Of a DNA stretch of 64,000 nt, positions 45,531 through 57,621 are shown one piece after another. Position numbers and translations under genes: made by a program. This DNA comes from Loripinus fragilis (taxonomy: Eukaryota > Mollusca > Bivalvia > Lucinida > Lucinidae). Where the stretch lies: assembly GCA_964019695.1 (NCBI GenBank), contig OZ026514.1, positions 100,857,845 through 100,921,844 of the forward strand. The letters are read 5' to 3'. Under the pieces are notes generated by a model. That model was not told the origin of the DNA. It saw only the letters and a program-made list of their open reading frames with translations, and ran no database searches. The stretch's first letter is position 1, and every line of letters starts with the position of its first letter.

Positions 45531-46102
45531 GAAATATTTTTAAATTTCAATTTTTTGCTGGAGATTTGGGAGACAGTTCTTGCCACCGGGCATGCGCAAA
45601 ATGTCTGAACTGCCGAATGAATAAGCTTTCAGAAAATGTTGCTTCTGTCCCGGTAACTGGTAATTCTAGGAAAATTGAGGCCTCTGCACACATAAGTAAA
45701 ATGATGTTAAGATAGCCAACACGACTGCTGTGTCACATATGGTTTGTCTACACTCCTGTGGTTCCAAAACGAGCCGGACTTGCCCTATCTAGTCAGTGAT
45801 TAGAATGCCTCCCAGGCCATGTTTGAGTGGGGAAAAGCTTCAGAAGAAAGCCAGCTTCATCATGTATAATAGGAGCTGTTGTAATGAGTGATCTAATTAT
45901 ATAGTAAAATTAATTGTGGTCTCGCGCCAGGTGGGTAGGTAGCAACATCATTTCGGGGATGTGGTGGCTTAGGGGCGTTTTGATTTAAAAGTTGAATGCG
46001 AGTCGGTGTTTCTTTCTGTAGACGATTCGGCTAGTTAGTCATTAACTTCCGGTTTTGTCTTGTCAAATTTTCATAAATGATTTTTTTGCAAAAAAAGATA
46101 AT
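45531..46102 (+). promoter_or_regulatory. Upstream region of ACTR10
   Basis: Non-repetitive 570 bp before the ACTR10 start codon. An ttccggttttgtc word (46047) resembles an ETS-type site; there is no obvious TATA box at a fixed spacing. The promoter role is inferred from position only. The 5' leader of the LINE is immediately upstream. Confidence 0.3.
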
Positions 46103-46176
46103 ATGCCTTTATACGAGGGCTTGAGTACTGGTGATAAAAATGTAGTTATCTTAGACATAGGTGCAGCTTACACAAA
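46103..46176 (+). CDS. ACTR10: ACTR10 first coding exon (Arp11, dynactin subunit)
   Basis: ATG at 46103 followed by MPLYEGLSTGDKNVVILDIG then AAYT and a split Lys codon, with a splice donor gtaagag directly after (46177). Human ACTR10 begins [20 protein letters not shown] and GEAFTK as I remember it, so start, length and the actin-fold phosphate-loop strand (VVILDIG) all agree. Arp11 caps the pointed end of the dynactin Arp1 filament and binds p62, p25 and p27 (established). 74 nt, ending in phase 2. No second exon (expected CGFAGE) was found in the remaining 17.8 kb of plus strand, so intron 1 is long or the next exon escaped me. Confidence 0.85.
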
Positions 46177-49100
46177 GTAAGAGCATAAATGGCATTTGTC
46201 TTTCTATCTGTTGTTTTGCATGAACATGAACAGGTCTAAGAGTTAGCACTGAATTCAGGGCGATATGATGGATTTTTATTTTATGTTATCATATAGCCCT
46301 GATTTTTTAAGCCTCTATCTTTTCCCTTACTGTTATCGCGGACGTAAACCAAGTTGAAAACACATTTCCAAACAGTGCCTTCCTCTAACACTACTCCATT
46401 TTGTATGTTTATAGGTTTATCTGTATTTTGCTATTTAGTTTGCCGCTGATGCATACCTGATTAGTTCTAAAAAGATAAAATACTCCTGTCCACACAGAAT
46501 GTTTACACTATTTGTTTTCAAAACATGGCGTCATTTTTGTCTTCTGAGCTGAAGAGCATGCTTTTTCTGTGGGATACTAAAGTCACGCACGAATTTGTTT
46601 TGGTATTTTATGTACCGACAATGACCCGTTTACTTTCCGTTTTCTGAATACACACCTTAAATACCAAAATCAGACTTATATGATGTTTTCTTTTACCTTC
46701 CTTATATTATAATTGGCCTAAAATGATCATACCTGGTCTGTTGAGATTAAAAGAATCCAATACCATCTCACCATGCATTTGTTACATGTAGATATTTGCA
46801 AAAAAGATGACCAATTAACGATCCAACTGGGGCCGCCTTTTACCAATTTGTTGACATCGAGAACTACCCAGTTGGATATGTACAAACTGTGTCCGAGGAG
46901 TTCTTAATGGCAATGGATGGGATCCTTTTTGTGCATACAGGTTGATTTTTATGGTGACCTCTCTCACCATTTGTAATAGGTTTTCTTTTAATATCTTGAT
47001 GAATGCCAACGAATATAGGTCAATCTTCAACCTAGTATGCAAATTTTTCACCCTGGTTCTGTATTCCGACGGATGTCACTGGATAGAAAATTGACTATTT
47101 TCAGATAAGGAATTCCCCCCGCTTCCGCAAACAGGAAATACATAGAAAAAATACCAAATGATTTTGCATATTCAAACAATGACATCATTCTACAAGTCTA
47201 ATCTTAAACCATTGCGCACATGTTCAAAAAGAAGGTCAAAACACCCAATGTCTCTATATAAGATTCACGTGGTGCTCTAAAACGATGGGCACCAACTGTG
47301 TGTATTGACTGATAGCCTATTTGAACATAAGTGTGTACTAGTAAAGCTATTCAGCTTGCAGCAAGGTTAGCCATGATATAAAAAATATTTTCCTTCACTA
47401 ATATCTTACTGATCACTGTGCAAAAGTAATTTGATTCTGATCTTTCCAATCCATCGCTTCTTGTCGTAAACAAGCTGACCCCTCTCGGTTCAGAGGTCAA
47501 TGTACTCTTGCTTAGCTTGCTACTTTTGGCGGGAAACTTGTCACGTGAGCACATGATCAGAATAACAATTGTCCACCATGTTGGAAAAGTCCATTTTCGG
47601 TCTGATTATGACATTTTGGGACATGACAAAGCTTCCTTTCCGAAAATTGAATTTATATAGTGTAATATGGGTGGGGTATGTGATTGTTAAGGATTTCTGT
47701 CAAGTAAGTATCTCATTTTCTTTGGCATGCTATATTAAATTGAAATCAAACCATTCTTAGAAATTGACTTTCATTTTCTGAAATAGGTCATTACTCGTTA
47801 TAAATTCATAGAAAATAGGGGGCGCTACAATGCACAATAATACAGAAACGAGACTGCTGCGAGCGTACCAACATTCAGTAAGTTAACAGAATCAATAACT
47901 TTAACAATTTTGCGAAGATTTTCACAATTCAAACACCTACTTGTTTCTTATAATGTCCAAAATCCACTGTTAATGTTATTCTAAAAATGTTCTGAGTTTT
48001 TGAAAAAGCGCTGACATCTCTTACCTAGTCATGGGGAGTATAACCAGTACCGGGTTTTATTATAATATTTCTCAACGTTTTAATAAGTTCGTCTCATCAA
48101 TTTAACATCCAAAATTTATCGCAAAAACGTCATTACCCCTAGCTCGTGAAAAGCATGCAAAATGGCTGCGATTAGCCGAAAAACAACAACAAGAACATAA
48201 TATTACAGATTGCACCGATCGTGTCACAGAAACAAAGTCAATGGTAACATTTTTATAACTTTGGTTGTGTATTTAAAACACATGAAGAAGTCTGAATGGT
48301 TGGATTGTCAAGGAAACGAGTTTTTCCCAAAACAAAAGGGGACTCCATCACTGGTCAAGATAGAGCACAAAAACACTGCGACTTTAGATTCAGCCAGATC
48401 GAAAAAAAAAATCTAAAGTCGCAGCTCTGCAACTAGTCTAAGAGTGGGCTTAAGGAGTCCATAATTTTACAGACTTTGTAAATTTACAGACTGTCTGTAA
48501 ATCTACAGACTTGCAAGTCTATAAATCTATAGACTTACCTTGCCAAAATATTTATCATTATTTGTCTTCAGTATTTCGGGGAAAAATCGCAGCTTGCACT
48601 AGATTTAATTGCGATTGTTATATGTTAAAAATAATATGGACTTAGGCACTACCTAGATGCGGACATGAGCACTTTTGAAGTTTCTCTCCCTCCTTGACTG
48701 TCTATTCATTCAACAATCCATGTACCTCTCTAGCTCCATTTTGAACATGATCATGCCATATGTATTAAAAAGAAAATGTTTAAATGTGTTTTACTTAGGC
48801 CATAGAACAGAATATGTGTGTTACATGAATTTTTGAAATAGGGACATCTAAGGTAGATCTACAAAAATATTTTTATTTTGTTAAAAGTTTTTACATGGGT
48901 AGACTGCAGTGGTCTAGATAAGGATTTGGACCAATGGTTTTTTCACACCCTACTTTTTAATTAAATGAGCATTTTACTCTATATTTAATGTATCAAAAGG
49001 TCCTTGCAGGAAATGCAAAGCCTTGTAAAAAGACCCAATATTTGCTTAGTATACTTTAAAGAAAAGTTGCTTGTATCAAATACATGTTGCATTTTTAGGA

Positions 49101-50492
49101 AAACTTCCAAGGTTTATACAATTGGTGTATATTCATTAGTTTTTTCTTACTAAGAATAAAAGATTTCACCACATAAATTGAATATCAGCACTGAAACCTC
49201 AAACTGCAAAGGGTATTTTTACCCTTCAATTTAATTTTCAATGCTGAATTCCAAAAAATTAATACTGAAATACCCTTTACCCCCTCTTATCTGGAGCCCT
49301 AGGACTGATTGAACTGGGAAATCCCATAAAAAAAATAGGGACAAAAATCAGTGTTTCAATGCTACCATTTGAAAAAAAGTGAGTAATTTACTTATTTGAT
49401 TTGATTTGATTCTTTACGTCCCATCAACAATCTTTCAGTTATATAGGGACGGATCTTCCTGGGTTGAACCAGTACTAAGCTAGGATAAGTAATTTACTTA
49501 AATTTTAGAATAATTTTCTTGGTTTATATAAAAAATATCACACCCACCCTCCTTAAATTTAGGAGGGGGGGGGGGGGGGGGGGGTTGGGGGATCTTTCAA
49601 AAACTGGGGGAAATCCCCTGCCAAAAATGAACACTAAAAATAGGCAGTCTGGTAAACCTGAAAGTTTTTTTTTTTTAATAATTTAGTGGTTTGGGTAGTG
49701 ACTGCACACAGAAGCTTTAAGTTTGGTCCTTATGTCACTTCTGTAGCATCAAAAGCTCACATTGTCATTACATGCTTTTCAAGGGAATCCCCCCAACCCC
49801 TGGGTAGGGACATGTACATAATAGCATTAATAGGGCACTATGTGATGACCTGCTAACCTTTTAGCTGTAAGCAGAATTCAATTACTTGTCAACAGAGAGT
49901 CAAAGTCTTTTTGAAGAGAAGACAAGATGATGATCCCTAATGGCCTGACAAGAGATAACCCCTCAAGCATGCCACAGTTTCTACCCCTAGTTAGTAAACC
50001 AATATCTAACCAATATCTAACCATCATAAGATGGATATTGTATGAATATCAGTTAGTTATTGGGGGGGGGATATCATTTTGCCCATAGGGTGAAAGTTGG
50101 ATTGATATCTTGTTGGGCACACATCGGTCAACTATTGGATATCGGTTTAGTCAGCAGGGCAATGCTTTACCATCATTTGGTCAATATAGCATGCATATCC
50201 GCAAGATGTTGTAAACAACATTTGACTGAATGATATAATGCCATCGGCATAAAGTCAGACCGATATTGCCACAGAAGTTTTCCATCCAACAAAATGTCTA
50301 AATGTTAGGGTACATGTATCTAGTTTCTACTGGTCTAGGACTACCAGGTAGATTTTTTACATGTGTGAAAGTTCCAAACTTTCAATATCCTGAACTTAAG
50401 GAATTAAAATCTCAAAACTAGCAATCTACCTGGTCATTAATGAATTGTCTTTTTAAACTGAACTGAAATTGGATAAGCTACTTTAATCTGCC
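46177..50492. other. ACTR10 intron 1, first part; hairpins only
   Basis: Contains a hairpin at 48376-48424 (gcgactttagatt arms), a fold-back of acagacttgcaagtct words at 48470-48540 that is also seen at 58660-58745, a G-run at 49563-49584 and a gap-like poly-T near 49667. A 63-codon frame at 47569-47760 has a good start context and a gtaagta donor-like word at 47704, but no recognised family, so it is not called. Confidence 0.45.
49396..49483 (-). mobile_element. SINE 3' fragment
   Basis: Contains gattctttacgtcccatcaa, aatctttcagttatatagg and tcttcctgggttgaaccag, matching the tail half of the SINE at 19012-19208. The tRNA-like head is absent. Confidence 0.7.
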
Positions 50493-50498
50493 TAATTC

Positions 50499-51055
50499 CA
50501 GGGCTTCAGATTTTTTTCAAGATTGGTGGGCTGAAGTGACCCATGGAGCAAATAATGGTGGGTCATTTTCTGAAATGATGGGCCCTGGCATATCAAACTA
50601 ACCACAGTTGACATTTGGGTTGTATACTTTACCTACACACTGACACTTGTATGCATATCTGATTAAGTGATTATACAGTAAAACCTGTCTTAAGCGGCCA
50701 CTCAAAAAAGAAGACCAATTATCGCTTAATGCAGGTCAAAAGTATTACAGAATGCTCCAAGGGGAGCATTCTGCAATATTTTCGACCTTTATTAAGCTAT
50801 CATTTGTTATTAAGATCTTTGTTTTGTCTTTTTTGAGTGGCTGCTTAAGACATGTTTTACTGTATTGACTACCTACATGTACTTTCTGTTTTGTGGAGTT
50901 TGTAGACTCGCTGTAAAATGAATATTTTTATCAAAGTGAGATTTTTTCACAACTAAAAAGGATGGGTCCACTGGGCCCTCTGCCTTGGAAAGTGATAGGC
51001 CAAATTTTGAAATCATGGAACAATGACCCGGGCCCACCATAAATCTGAAGGCCTG
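50499..51055. mobile_element. MITE, CAGG termini, 6-bp TSD, with nested MITE
   Basis: Inverted termini cagggcttcagattt (one mismatch) with direct repeat taattc (50493-50498, 51056-51061). Inner blocks gtgggctgaagtgacccatgg and its mirrored counterpart near 51020 also pair. The 187-bp element 50676-50862 is inserted inside. Confidence 0.82.
50676..50862. mobile_element. Small TA-flanked MITE nested in 50499-51055
   Basis: Inverted termini cagtaaaacctgtcttaagc (one or two mismatches) followed by ggccactcaaaaaagaag, TA at 50674-50675 and 50863-50864. A gaatgctcc/ggagcattc hairpin is at the centre. Confidence 0.8.
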
Positions 51056-51624
51056 TAATTCAGTGTTTAAGGTTGATGTTCTATGGAAAGTCAGCCTCAA
51101 AATCCTGAATAATCCTGAAAACTCAACCATGTATTTAAGCATCTGCTGATGTATGGCTTATGGCTTTACACATTAACATGGCTAGCACTGATCCCTTTTT
51201 CATTTTCAGATCTAACACTAGACAGTTATTACATCTGGACCTATTTCATATCATGAGTTTTAGGGCTCTAGTTTAGTGGCTTTTTGAGATAAAATCATTA
51301 TATTTGAAATTATTTTGAGAAAAAGACTTTTAAGGCCACTTTATACACAGAATCTTACTGTTTTTATAGGGGTACATGTATAAAACCTCTTGCAGTTTGA
51401 TCAAATCAAAGGTGATCAATTATTTTAACTCTGACTTTTGTTCCTCAGAGATTGACTTTTAATTCTAAACCTTAATTTACAAGGGAGACAACTTTTTATA
51501 CTTCCTAAATGCTTTTCAAGAGTGAGTATGTTTTCATTCACACCATTGAAGCTAATTTTGTTGTACTATTAAATTTTGTTAATATAATTGAAGCATCCAA
51601 ATCAGTTTCCAGCTACCAACTTTA

Positions 51625-51695
51625 CTTCCACCAGGATTTGAACCTGGAACCCTCACTCCAAGAGTGAGTATGTTTTCTATTACACCACAGAAGCT
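51625..51695 (-). ncRNA. tRNA-Gln-like sequence (likely SINE head or pseudogene)
   Basis: Reads tggtgtaatag as in tRNA-Gln, a perfect 5-bp anticodon stem ctcac/gtgag around loop tcttgga (anticodon TTG position), a perfect T arm ccaggttcaaatcctgg, and an acceptor stem that pairs only with wobbles. The D arm is damaged. A second copy lies 152 bp away, so a repeat-derived origin is more likely than a working tRNA. Confidence 0.55.
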
Positions 51696-51776
51696 TATTT
51701 TGTTGTACTGGCTAGATTTCTATTTTTGTTACCATAATTGATTCCTCCAAATCAGTTTCCAGCTGCCCAACTTTGT

Positions 51777-51847
51777 ACTTTCACCAAGATTTGAACCTGG
51801 AGCCCTCACTCCAAGAGTGAGTATGTTTCCTATTACATCATGAAAGC
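51777..51847 (-). ncRNA. tRNA-Gln-like sequence, second copy (degenerate)
   Basis: Same anticodon stem-loop ctcactcttggagtgag and a T arm with one mismatch (ccaggttcaaatcttgg); the D-arm region is gatgtaatag. More decayed than the copy at 51625-51695. Confidence 0.5.
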
Positions 51848-51998
51848 TAATTGTGTTGAAATGGCTAGATTTCACTAAAGCAGTGTTATCAATCATTTTG
51901 ACTCTGTATTTTGCTCTCCAGAGATTGGCTTTTAATTCTAAACCTTAACTTACAAGGGAGAAAACTTTTTTCACTTCCTAAATGCTTCTCAAAAATGT

Positions 51999-53400
51999 TA
52001 TATTTTGACTGATTTTTTTATCATTTTTATGTTTTTCATATTTTTTAATAAAAACAAAGCATCAGATCAGACTGCTAGTACTGGGGTTCGAACCCAGACA
52101 TACCTCCAGGTGCTTTCATATGATAACCCGAGGCTGTTCTGCCAATTGAACTATACCAACTTGTCAAAATCTGAGCTTCTTAAGAAAAGTTTGCAACATT
52201 TGAAATGAGACACAGCTTGTGTCTTTTTCCCTTCTCAATGGGTTTGCTTTAAAGAAAGGTCCTCCCTTGTATGTTAAAATTGTGATCTTTGCCAATTTCT
52301 AAACAATTTTCTATTCCATTGATGTATACAACTGACAACTAAACATAAACAACATATGTTCAATTAAAATAGCATTCCTTAAAAACGGTTGAATATCATA
52401 GGTCCAGATTAAGGAACTTTTTATGCATGAAATTGTAACTATTTTCTTATTCATGTTAAAATATGCTTGGGTACTCATAGACCTTAGATTAGGCCTAAGA
52501 ATGGATTTTTTTGTTCTGTCCCATGATGAAACTTACAAACTAGGTTATGGTCTCAGAACTAGGGTACTCACTACTTAATAAAACCATCCCATTGAGACGG
52601 TTCTTTTGAGTGCAACCAACATATGTTTTTCGTTTAGGAAAATATGGTTTACAAAATTTCTTTTTCCTCATTTATCTTTCTCTAATATTTCTGGCATCCT
52701 TCCCTATCAATATTTAATTGTTCCTTACTGCCGGGTCCTCCATAAGTCTTCTATAATGTTCCATCCCCCCTAGCGGTATTATTCCTCCTTTTCTCTACAA
52801 TACTGCCGGTTCCTTGATGGCTTCAGGGTTCCACCCTTCCCTATTACTATTGTTCCTCCTTTTATGTCTACGCCCATTTATTGACATGCATTTTGACAGG
52901 GTATGCTGGTGTTTGTAGCAAAGAAAAGTGACTGTTCAAAATGAGCTAAATAATCTCCAAATACGTGTAAATACCTTTTTGCTGATGAAAGAAGGGACAT
53001 AGGTACAATAAAATCCCTCATATTCTGCCGGTTACTTACTAATTATCCCTTTTGTTTTCCTTTCCTCATGCTGTAAATGATGCCACGAAATTGTGTGACA
53101 CACAATAATCTGTTTTGTTAAACATTTTTAGGAAAAGAACAAACATGCAAACCATTAAATAACAAAACATGGCCTCAAACTTTGAACCTATCACATCTCT
53201 GGAATACAATTAAATGCTGCGCAAAACATAAATGGTCAAACAATTAAATTACCTTTTATTCCCTTTGAAACTGTCTCCAGACGAAACATTTTTAACAAGG
53301 GAGACAACCAAAACAATATCGGACATCTATACGCTTTCCTAAAAATAGGGATGTATGTATCGGTATCGATATTGCCAGCTCCGTCGTGTACAGGTGTACG
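51999..53400. other. Intronic sequence without gene
   Basis: AT-rich. A ccattgagacggttcttttgagtgc block at 52588-52614 resembles the duplicated block of 19230-19735. Nothing else recognised apart from the tRNA-like sequence at 52074-52161. Confidence 0.4.
52074..52161 (-). ncRNA. tRNA-like sequence, probably SINE-derived
   Basis: Minus strand: box A-like tatagttcaattggcagaac and a perfect T arm ctgggttcgaaccccag, separated by about 45 bp. The anticodon arm is poor and the acceptor ends do not pair well, so this is not called a functional tRNA. Confidence 0.45.
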
Positions 53401-53403
53401 TTT

Positions 53404-53977
53404 GCCCCCCCCCCCCCCCATTGGGTCCGTAGAATTACCGAAAACCACTCATTTACCGAAAACCACCGAAAACCACTTGGAAAATCCTATTTATAGGGGA
53501 ATTATACCCTCCTAGTATTTGTTTTTTAGTAGTTTATGTTTATATTTAATAGGATGGATAGAAAAAATAAAAAATGAAGCCATCTTATACCGATTTTGAC
53601 CGTGTAAAATGTATCGCGTCTACCGAAAACCAAAAGCAATCGCCGAAAACCAATCTGAATAGCTGATATAATAAGTTACTATGTTCTTGAAGTATTTGTT
53701 TTTGATAATACAGATGTTTATAGCAGTATGTTGAATAAGTAGGATAAAATAAATCAAGTTTGAAACCATCTTATACCTAATTCCCCTATAAACTTGACTT
53801 TCTAAGTGGTTTTCGCGATTGCTTTTGGTTTCTATCCATCCTATTTAATATAAACATAAACTGCTAAAAACAAATACTAGGAGGGTATAATTCCCCTATA
53901 AATATGATTTTCCAAGTGGTTTTCGGTGGTTTTTGGTAAATGTGTGGTTTTCGGTAATTCTACGGACCGCCCCCATC
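53404..53977. mobile_element. Fold-back MITE, about 570 bp
   Basis: Inverted ends about gggtccgtagaattaccgaa and its complement; further pairs aaccacttggaaaatccta and ataggggaattatacc extend the similarity well inside. A C-run (53404-53418) sits at the left end. The words accgaaaaccac repeat. TSD not resolved. Confidence 0.75.
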
Positions 53978-55536
53978 AAACATTTCTGTTCAGCCTGAAC
54001 TTCAGGTTGCAAGGTCTTTACATTCGTTTAGAAACAAACAGATCCTTAGACCTAGAAAACAGGGCAAAATCCGTTGTGAAAGTTATCCAAAAGCCCAGCG
54101 AAGAAGGTGTAAAGAAGATTTAGTGCCATCTAGCCGACGGAAGTAGAAACGACGTCGTTACGTAAACGGGTCCCCAATTAAAATTGCCCATTTGACGAAC
54201 GATAGTGACTTTCATTTCTACGACGAAAGCAGATAACCAGGAAAAAAACTTCTCCCTTTCATCTTCAATGAAATTTCAATCAACCATTACTTCATACTGG
54301 GTCCGAGCTTCATATTGCTGATAAGAAATTGTGGACGTATTTAAGGAGCATTCAACAAAAGTAATTTTCAGTTTACCTTGTGAATCGTTGAGAAAATGGG
54401 AAAATTTTGCTTTTTACTGACGATGAACGCTACCGGAAGATAAATAAAAGACCGGTACACTACTGATTTAATTCGCGCAAGCGTACATTTTAGTATGTAA
54501 TCTGGGTGAATTAAATGTTAACCAGTCAACCGGAAACGACTCAAACGAGATTCAGCTGTTCTCGCGAGAAACTTTGAGAAAATTGACCCACAATAAATTT
54601 TCCTTTTTAAAGGAGGGCTTGCCTAGTTGAAAAACAGCATGTGCACCTAGTTGGGAACACCTCCAAATTTGGTTATTGTTTACACTGCACTAAAACCACG
54701 TCATAGACGAACATTAACAATAGTTATTGAGTCGGTGGGTAAGATACTCTTTTGGAAAAAGAAGAACACAAACAGTTATCTAAAGCGGCACCTAGTAACG
54801 TACACTGAAGGACTTTAAAAACGCAAAAAAATGAAATTAATAAAATTTTACTTATTTTCAAGGTATCAATTTTTTTTTGGTTTTGGCAACAATGAACATC
54901 AACACGTCAGCAAAACATGTTTTTTTTTATTTCATGCCAAAATAGAAATAATGTTAGGACAACAGAATAGCAATACCCTTAGATTCAAAAGTTGCAAATT
55001 GAAATTTGTCTAGGAATCAGACGTGATTTAAAGTAATTGTTTCAAAATATTTTTATTAAAAACCTGGATACAAATTACCCTCGAAGCCCTATTATTTGTC
55101 TGGAATTGACGTTAGCCAGCCAGAACGGATATCTTCGATGCAAATATCGTTGATACACTTGACGTAAGTTGCCGTCTTAACGTCAGGTCGTCATTTTTGG
55201 TTAACCAGACCTACCTCAATATTTAACTGTCCCTGTAGCCTGATAACGATCTCTGAGGGCTGTTTAGTTGACCGCCTTTCCCAAAGGCCTAGAACTTTTC
55301 AAATAGTCATTTCATGTTTCCCATATAAACATATTCCTAATTTGTTGCTAGTCTATATGCTGATGCTAAGTTCTGATAATCATACAACTCTACTGCAGAC
55401 AATTACATTTATAAAGTAATGAACATAACCATTTGGAAAAGAAAGAAATATTATTACAATATTTTACGTGTATTAATGACCACTTTTATTATCAGACTGG
55501 TAGCAATTCTATATAGATTACTGATGGCAATTATAA
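53978..55536. other. Unassigned; one weak exon candidate
   Basis: From 53998 the plus strand has acceptor-like tttctgttcag followed by an open stretch to a TAG at 54121, encoding a charged helix-like tail (IRLETNRSLDLENRAKSVV in part). I recognise no family and do not call it. The remainder is non-repetitive sequence. Confidence 0.3.
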
Positions 55537-56009
55537 TGGCCCACTTCGAATTGAAGTTTAGTTCCTTCTATAGTAACTAATTTTCAATTCGAACATCGAT
55601 AGTTGCTACTATAGTGACGTCATGAACCTACTAAAGATCAATGGTGGGTCAGAGCACCGTTACGCTAGTAGCTTATCTGGTTCCCTCCTCTAGACCTATC
55701 TAGCAAGATGGGTTCAAGATCTATCAATAGCGTCAAAATGTTTTTACTTTACAAAATAAATCCTTGATGTGTTCTACTTGCAGTCCCTCTTATTCGTAAT
55801 TGTTAATTAGAGTAGTATGTGCAGTTTATTTACACCCTTTTTGTCCATGATGAAGAATTGAGGTGGGGCATACAGGGCCATTCACTTTAATTACTTGACA
55901 ACTAATTAAAAGGGAGCAACTGTAGCCATTTAGGTGTAAACGTACGCACACATCTATTGGGTAAGATCTTTAGTAGGAACTTTAGTTTGATTCAAAGTGG
56001 GCCAATATC
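55537..56009. mobile_element. Fold-back element of about 470 bp
   Basis: Inverted ends (t)ggcccactt(c/t)gaatt and tttagttcct pair between about 55539-55575 and 55965-56007. The inner part is unpaired. No TSD fixed, no coding sequence. Confidence 0.55.
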
Positions 56010-56307
56010 ATTCCAATTGTGCCAGATGGTTCATTTTTGGACAATCATGGCATGATTAATAAAGTTATAAAACTAAATCTGCAGTGTTTTTATACATGCT
56101 TATGTACAAGCTACATGTCAAATTGACCCAAAAGTGTATGCGACATGCCATGATCCCAAAATATATCCTCACACCAATATTAGGATTCCTACCTCAAATT
56201 ATATACAGATAAGCTCTGAGCTCGACCTTGCTAGAACAGAAACCAGAGGTCAAGGTCACAGTGACATGGAAACATTTGGTGACTTTCTAGGGTCCAAGAT
56301 GTATCTA

Positions 56308-57619
56308 CGAGGGCTGTTCAAATATGAATGCAAGTAGCTTCATAACTTTCTTCACATATATGCTACGACAAAATGTTATACCTTTCAGGAAAGAACTTTT
56401 AGTCACCTTTAAAATGGCACCAAACATAAAGAAACACTCTCTATATTTCTCGAGTTACAGACCCTTATATAAAGGACATTCCTGTATACTGAAGTTTTCT
56501 GAAGCGAATTGCAATGCAAGTTTTGGTACATGTGCGGATAAAGTGTCATATTTTTGTAAGTTTTAGACCAAATGGCACCAAATTTTAGATGCAAGATTAA
56601 GTAACAATCCAAAAGTTACTTGCATGACAAAGTTTATATAATCTTGTTTCAATTTCGAATAAACAAGCACATTTGTGACGTCATTAGTTTTATGATAAAC
56701 GTCATTTTGAGTTATCTACTGGTGATGCAATAATGAGCATCGCTGTGTCGTTTTCTTTGCATTTTGCTGAAAACATGCTAAATATGTCATAAGGGATTTT
56801 TCAAAACGTGCCGTCCTCTATTTACAGAGTTATAACATTTTATATCATTTTCAAGCATTTTTCTGCTTCTTAATGACGTGTTTACATTATTTAAAATATG
56901 TTCAATTTGTCTAGTCATCAAGACCAAGTGAGTAATTTTATTGTAAATAACGTCTATAGTGGTCAAACCTAAAGTCTACGTTCGAATTTAGAATAAAGCC
57001 GCAACGTTATGACAAAAAAAATAAGCATAGATTCACTTAAGGTATTTTTGACTTAATAAAAATGCTTTTCAGCGTTTAAAAAAGACCCATTATCCATCAA
57101 CAATGTGTCGCAACAACTTAGAATGAGCGATCAACATATTGTCTTTGAGTTAAAACTAGTTTAAATGTTGCTTCGTGCATTTTGTTAGAGATAAGTTTAA
57201 CTGAAAACTGAAAGGTGGTGTTTTGTTTACCATTTAATTGCAAACATAAAGAGACTTTAGTTAAAACGATTCGTTGTAATTTAACAAAAGCATGTCGGAC
57301 TTTCACATCTTTCACAGAATCATTATATAAGAATATGGGGAACCATCCTTAAAAATTTCAAGAAAGTTCACGTGTTTATCAAAGAATTATGCGCTCGTCT
57401 ATATCACTGGTATATGTTCGAAGCATTGAGTTTGTTAGTATACTAACGTGACCCTCATTCAAAGGGCTATAACTCGATAAGTATACAGTATTTTTCTTTA
57501 GGTCTGGTGCCAGATTAAAGGTGACATATAGCCCTTTATAGAAACGTTTACCATTTTGTCGTAGTATATATGTGAAGAAAGTTATGAATCTACTTGCATT
57601 CATATTTGAACAGCCCTCG
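56308..57619. mobile_element. Mariner-like TIR element, copy 2 (uninterrupted)
   Basis: Same long termini as 5402-8225 (cgagggctgttcaaatatg), with TA at 56306-56307 and 57620-57621, in inverted orientation as a whole relative to copy 1. It lacks the 6003-7512 insertion; the empty target is around 57015-57030. Frames of 65-81 codons shared with copy 1 derive from the non-coding body. Confidence 0.88.
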
Positions 57620-57621
57620 TA

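Larger units (their letters stand above)
51411..51998 (-). repeat. Duplicated block with tRNA-Gln-like units
   Basis: Two related flanks (51411-51520 and 51888-51996, both with agattg(a/g)cttttaattctaaacc) enclose a tandem series of about 150-bp units. Complete tRNA-like parts on the minus strand are 51625-51695 and 51777-51847; a partial one is at 51519-51557. Confidence 0.7.

Noticed and set aside
47569..47760. 63-codon frame with good start context and a gtaagta word
   Set aside because: No recognised family or downstream exon; kept only as a note in the intron entry.
51625..51695. A functional tRNA-Gln gene
   Set aside because: Acceptor stem needs several wobbles, the D arm is broken, and sister units lie in tandem; repeat-derived is more likely.
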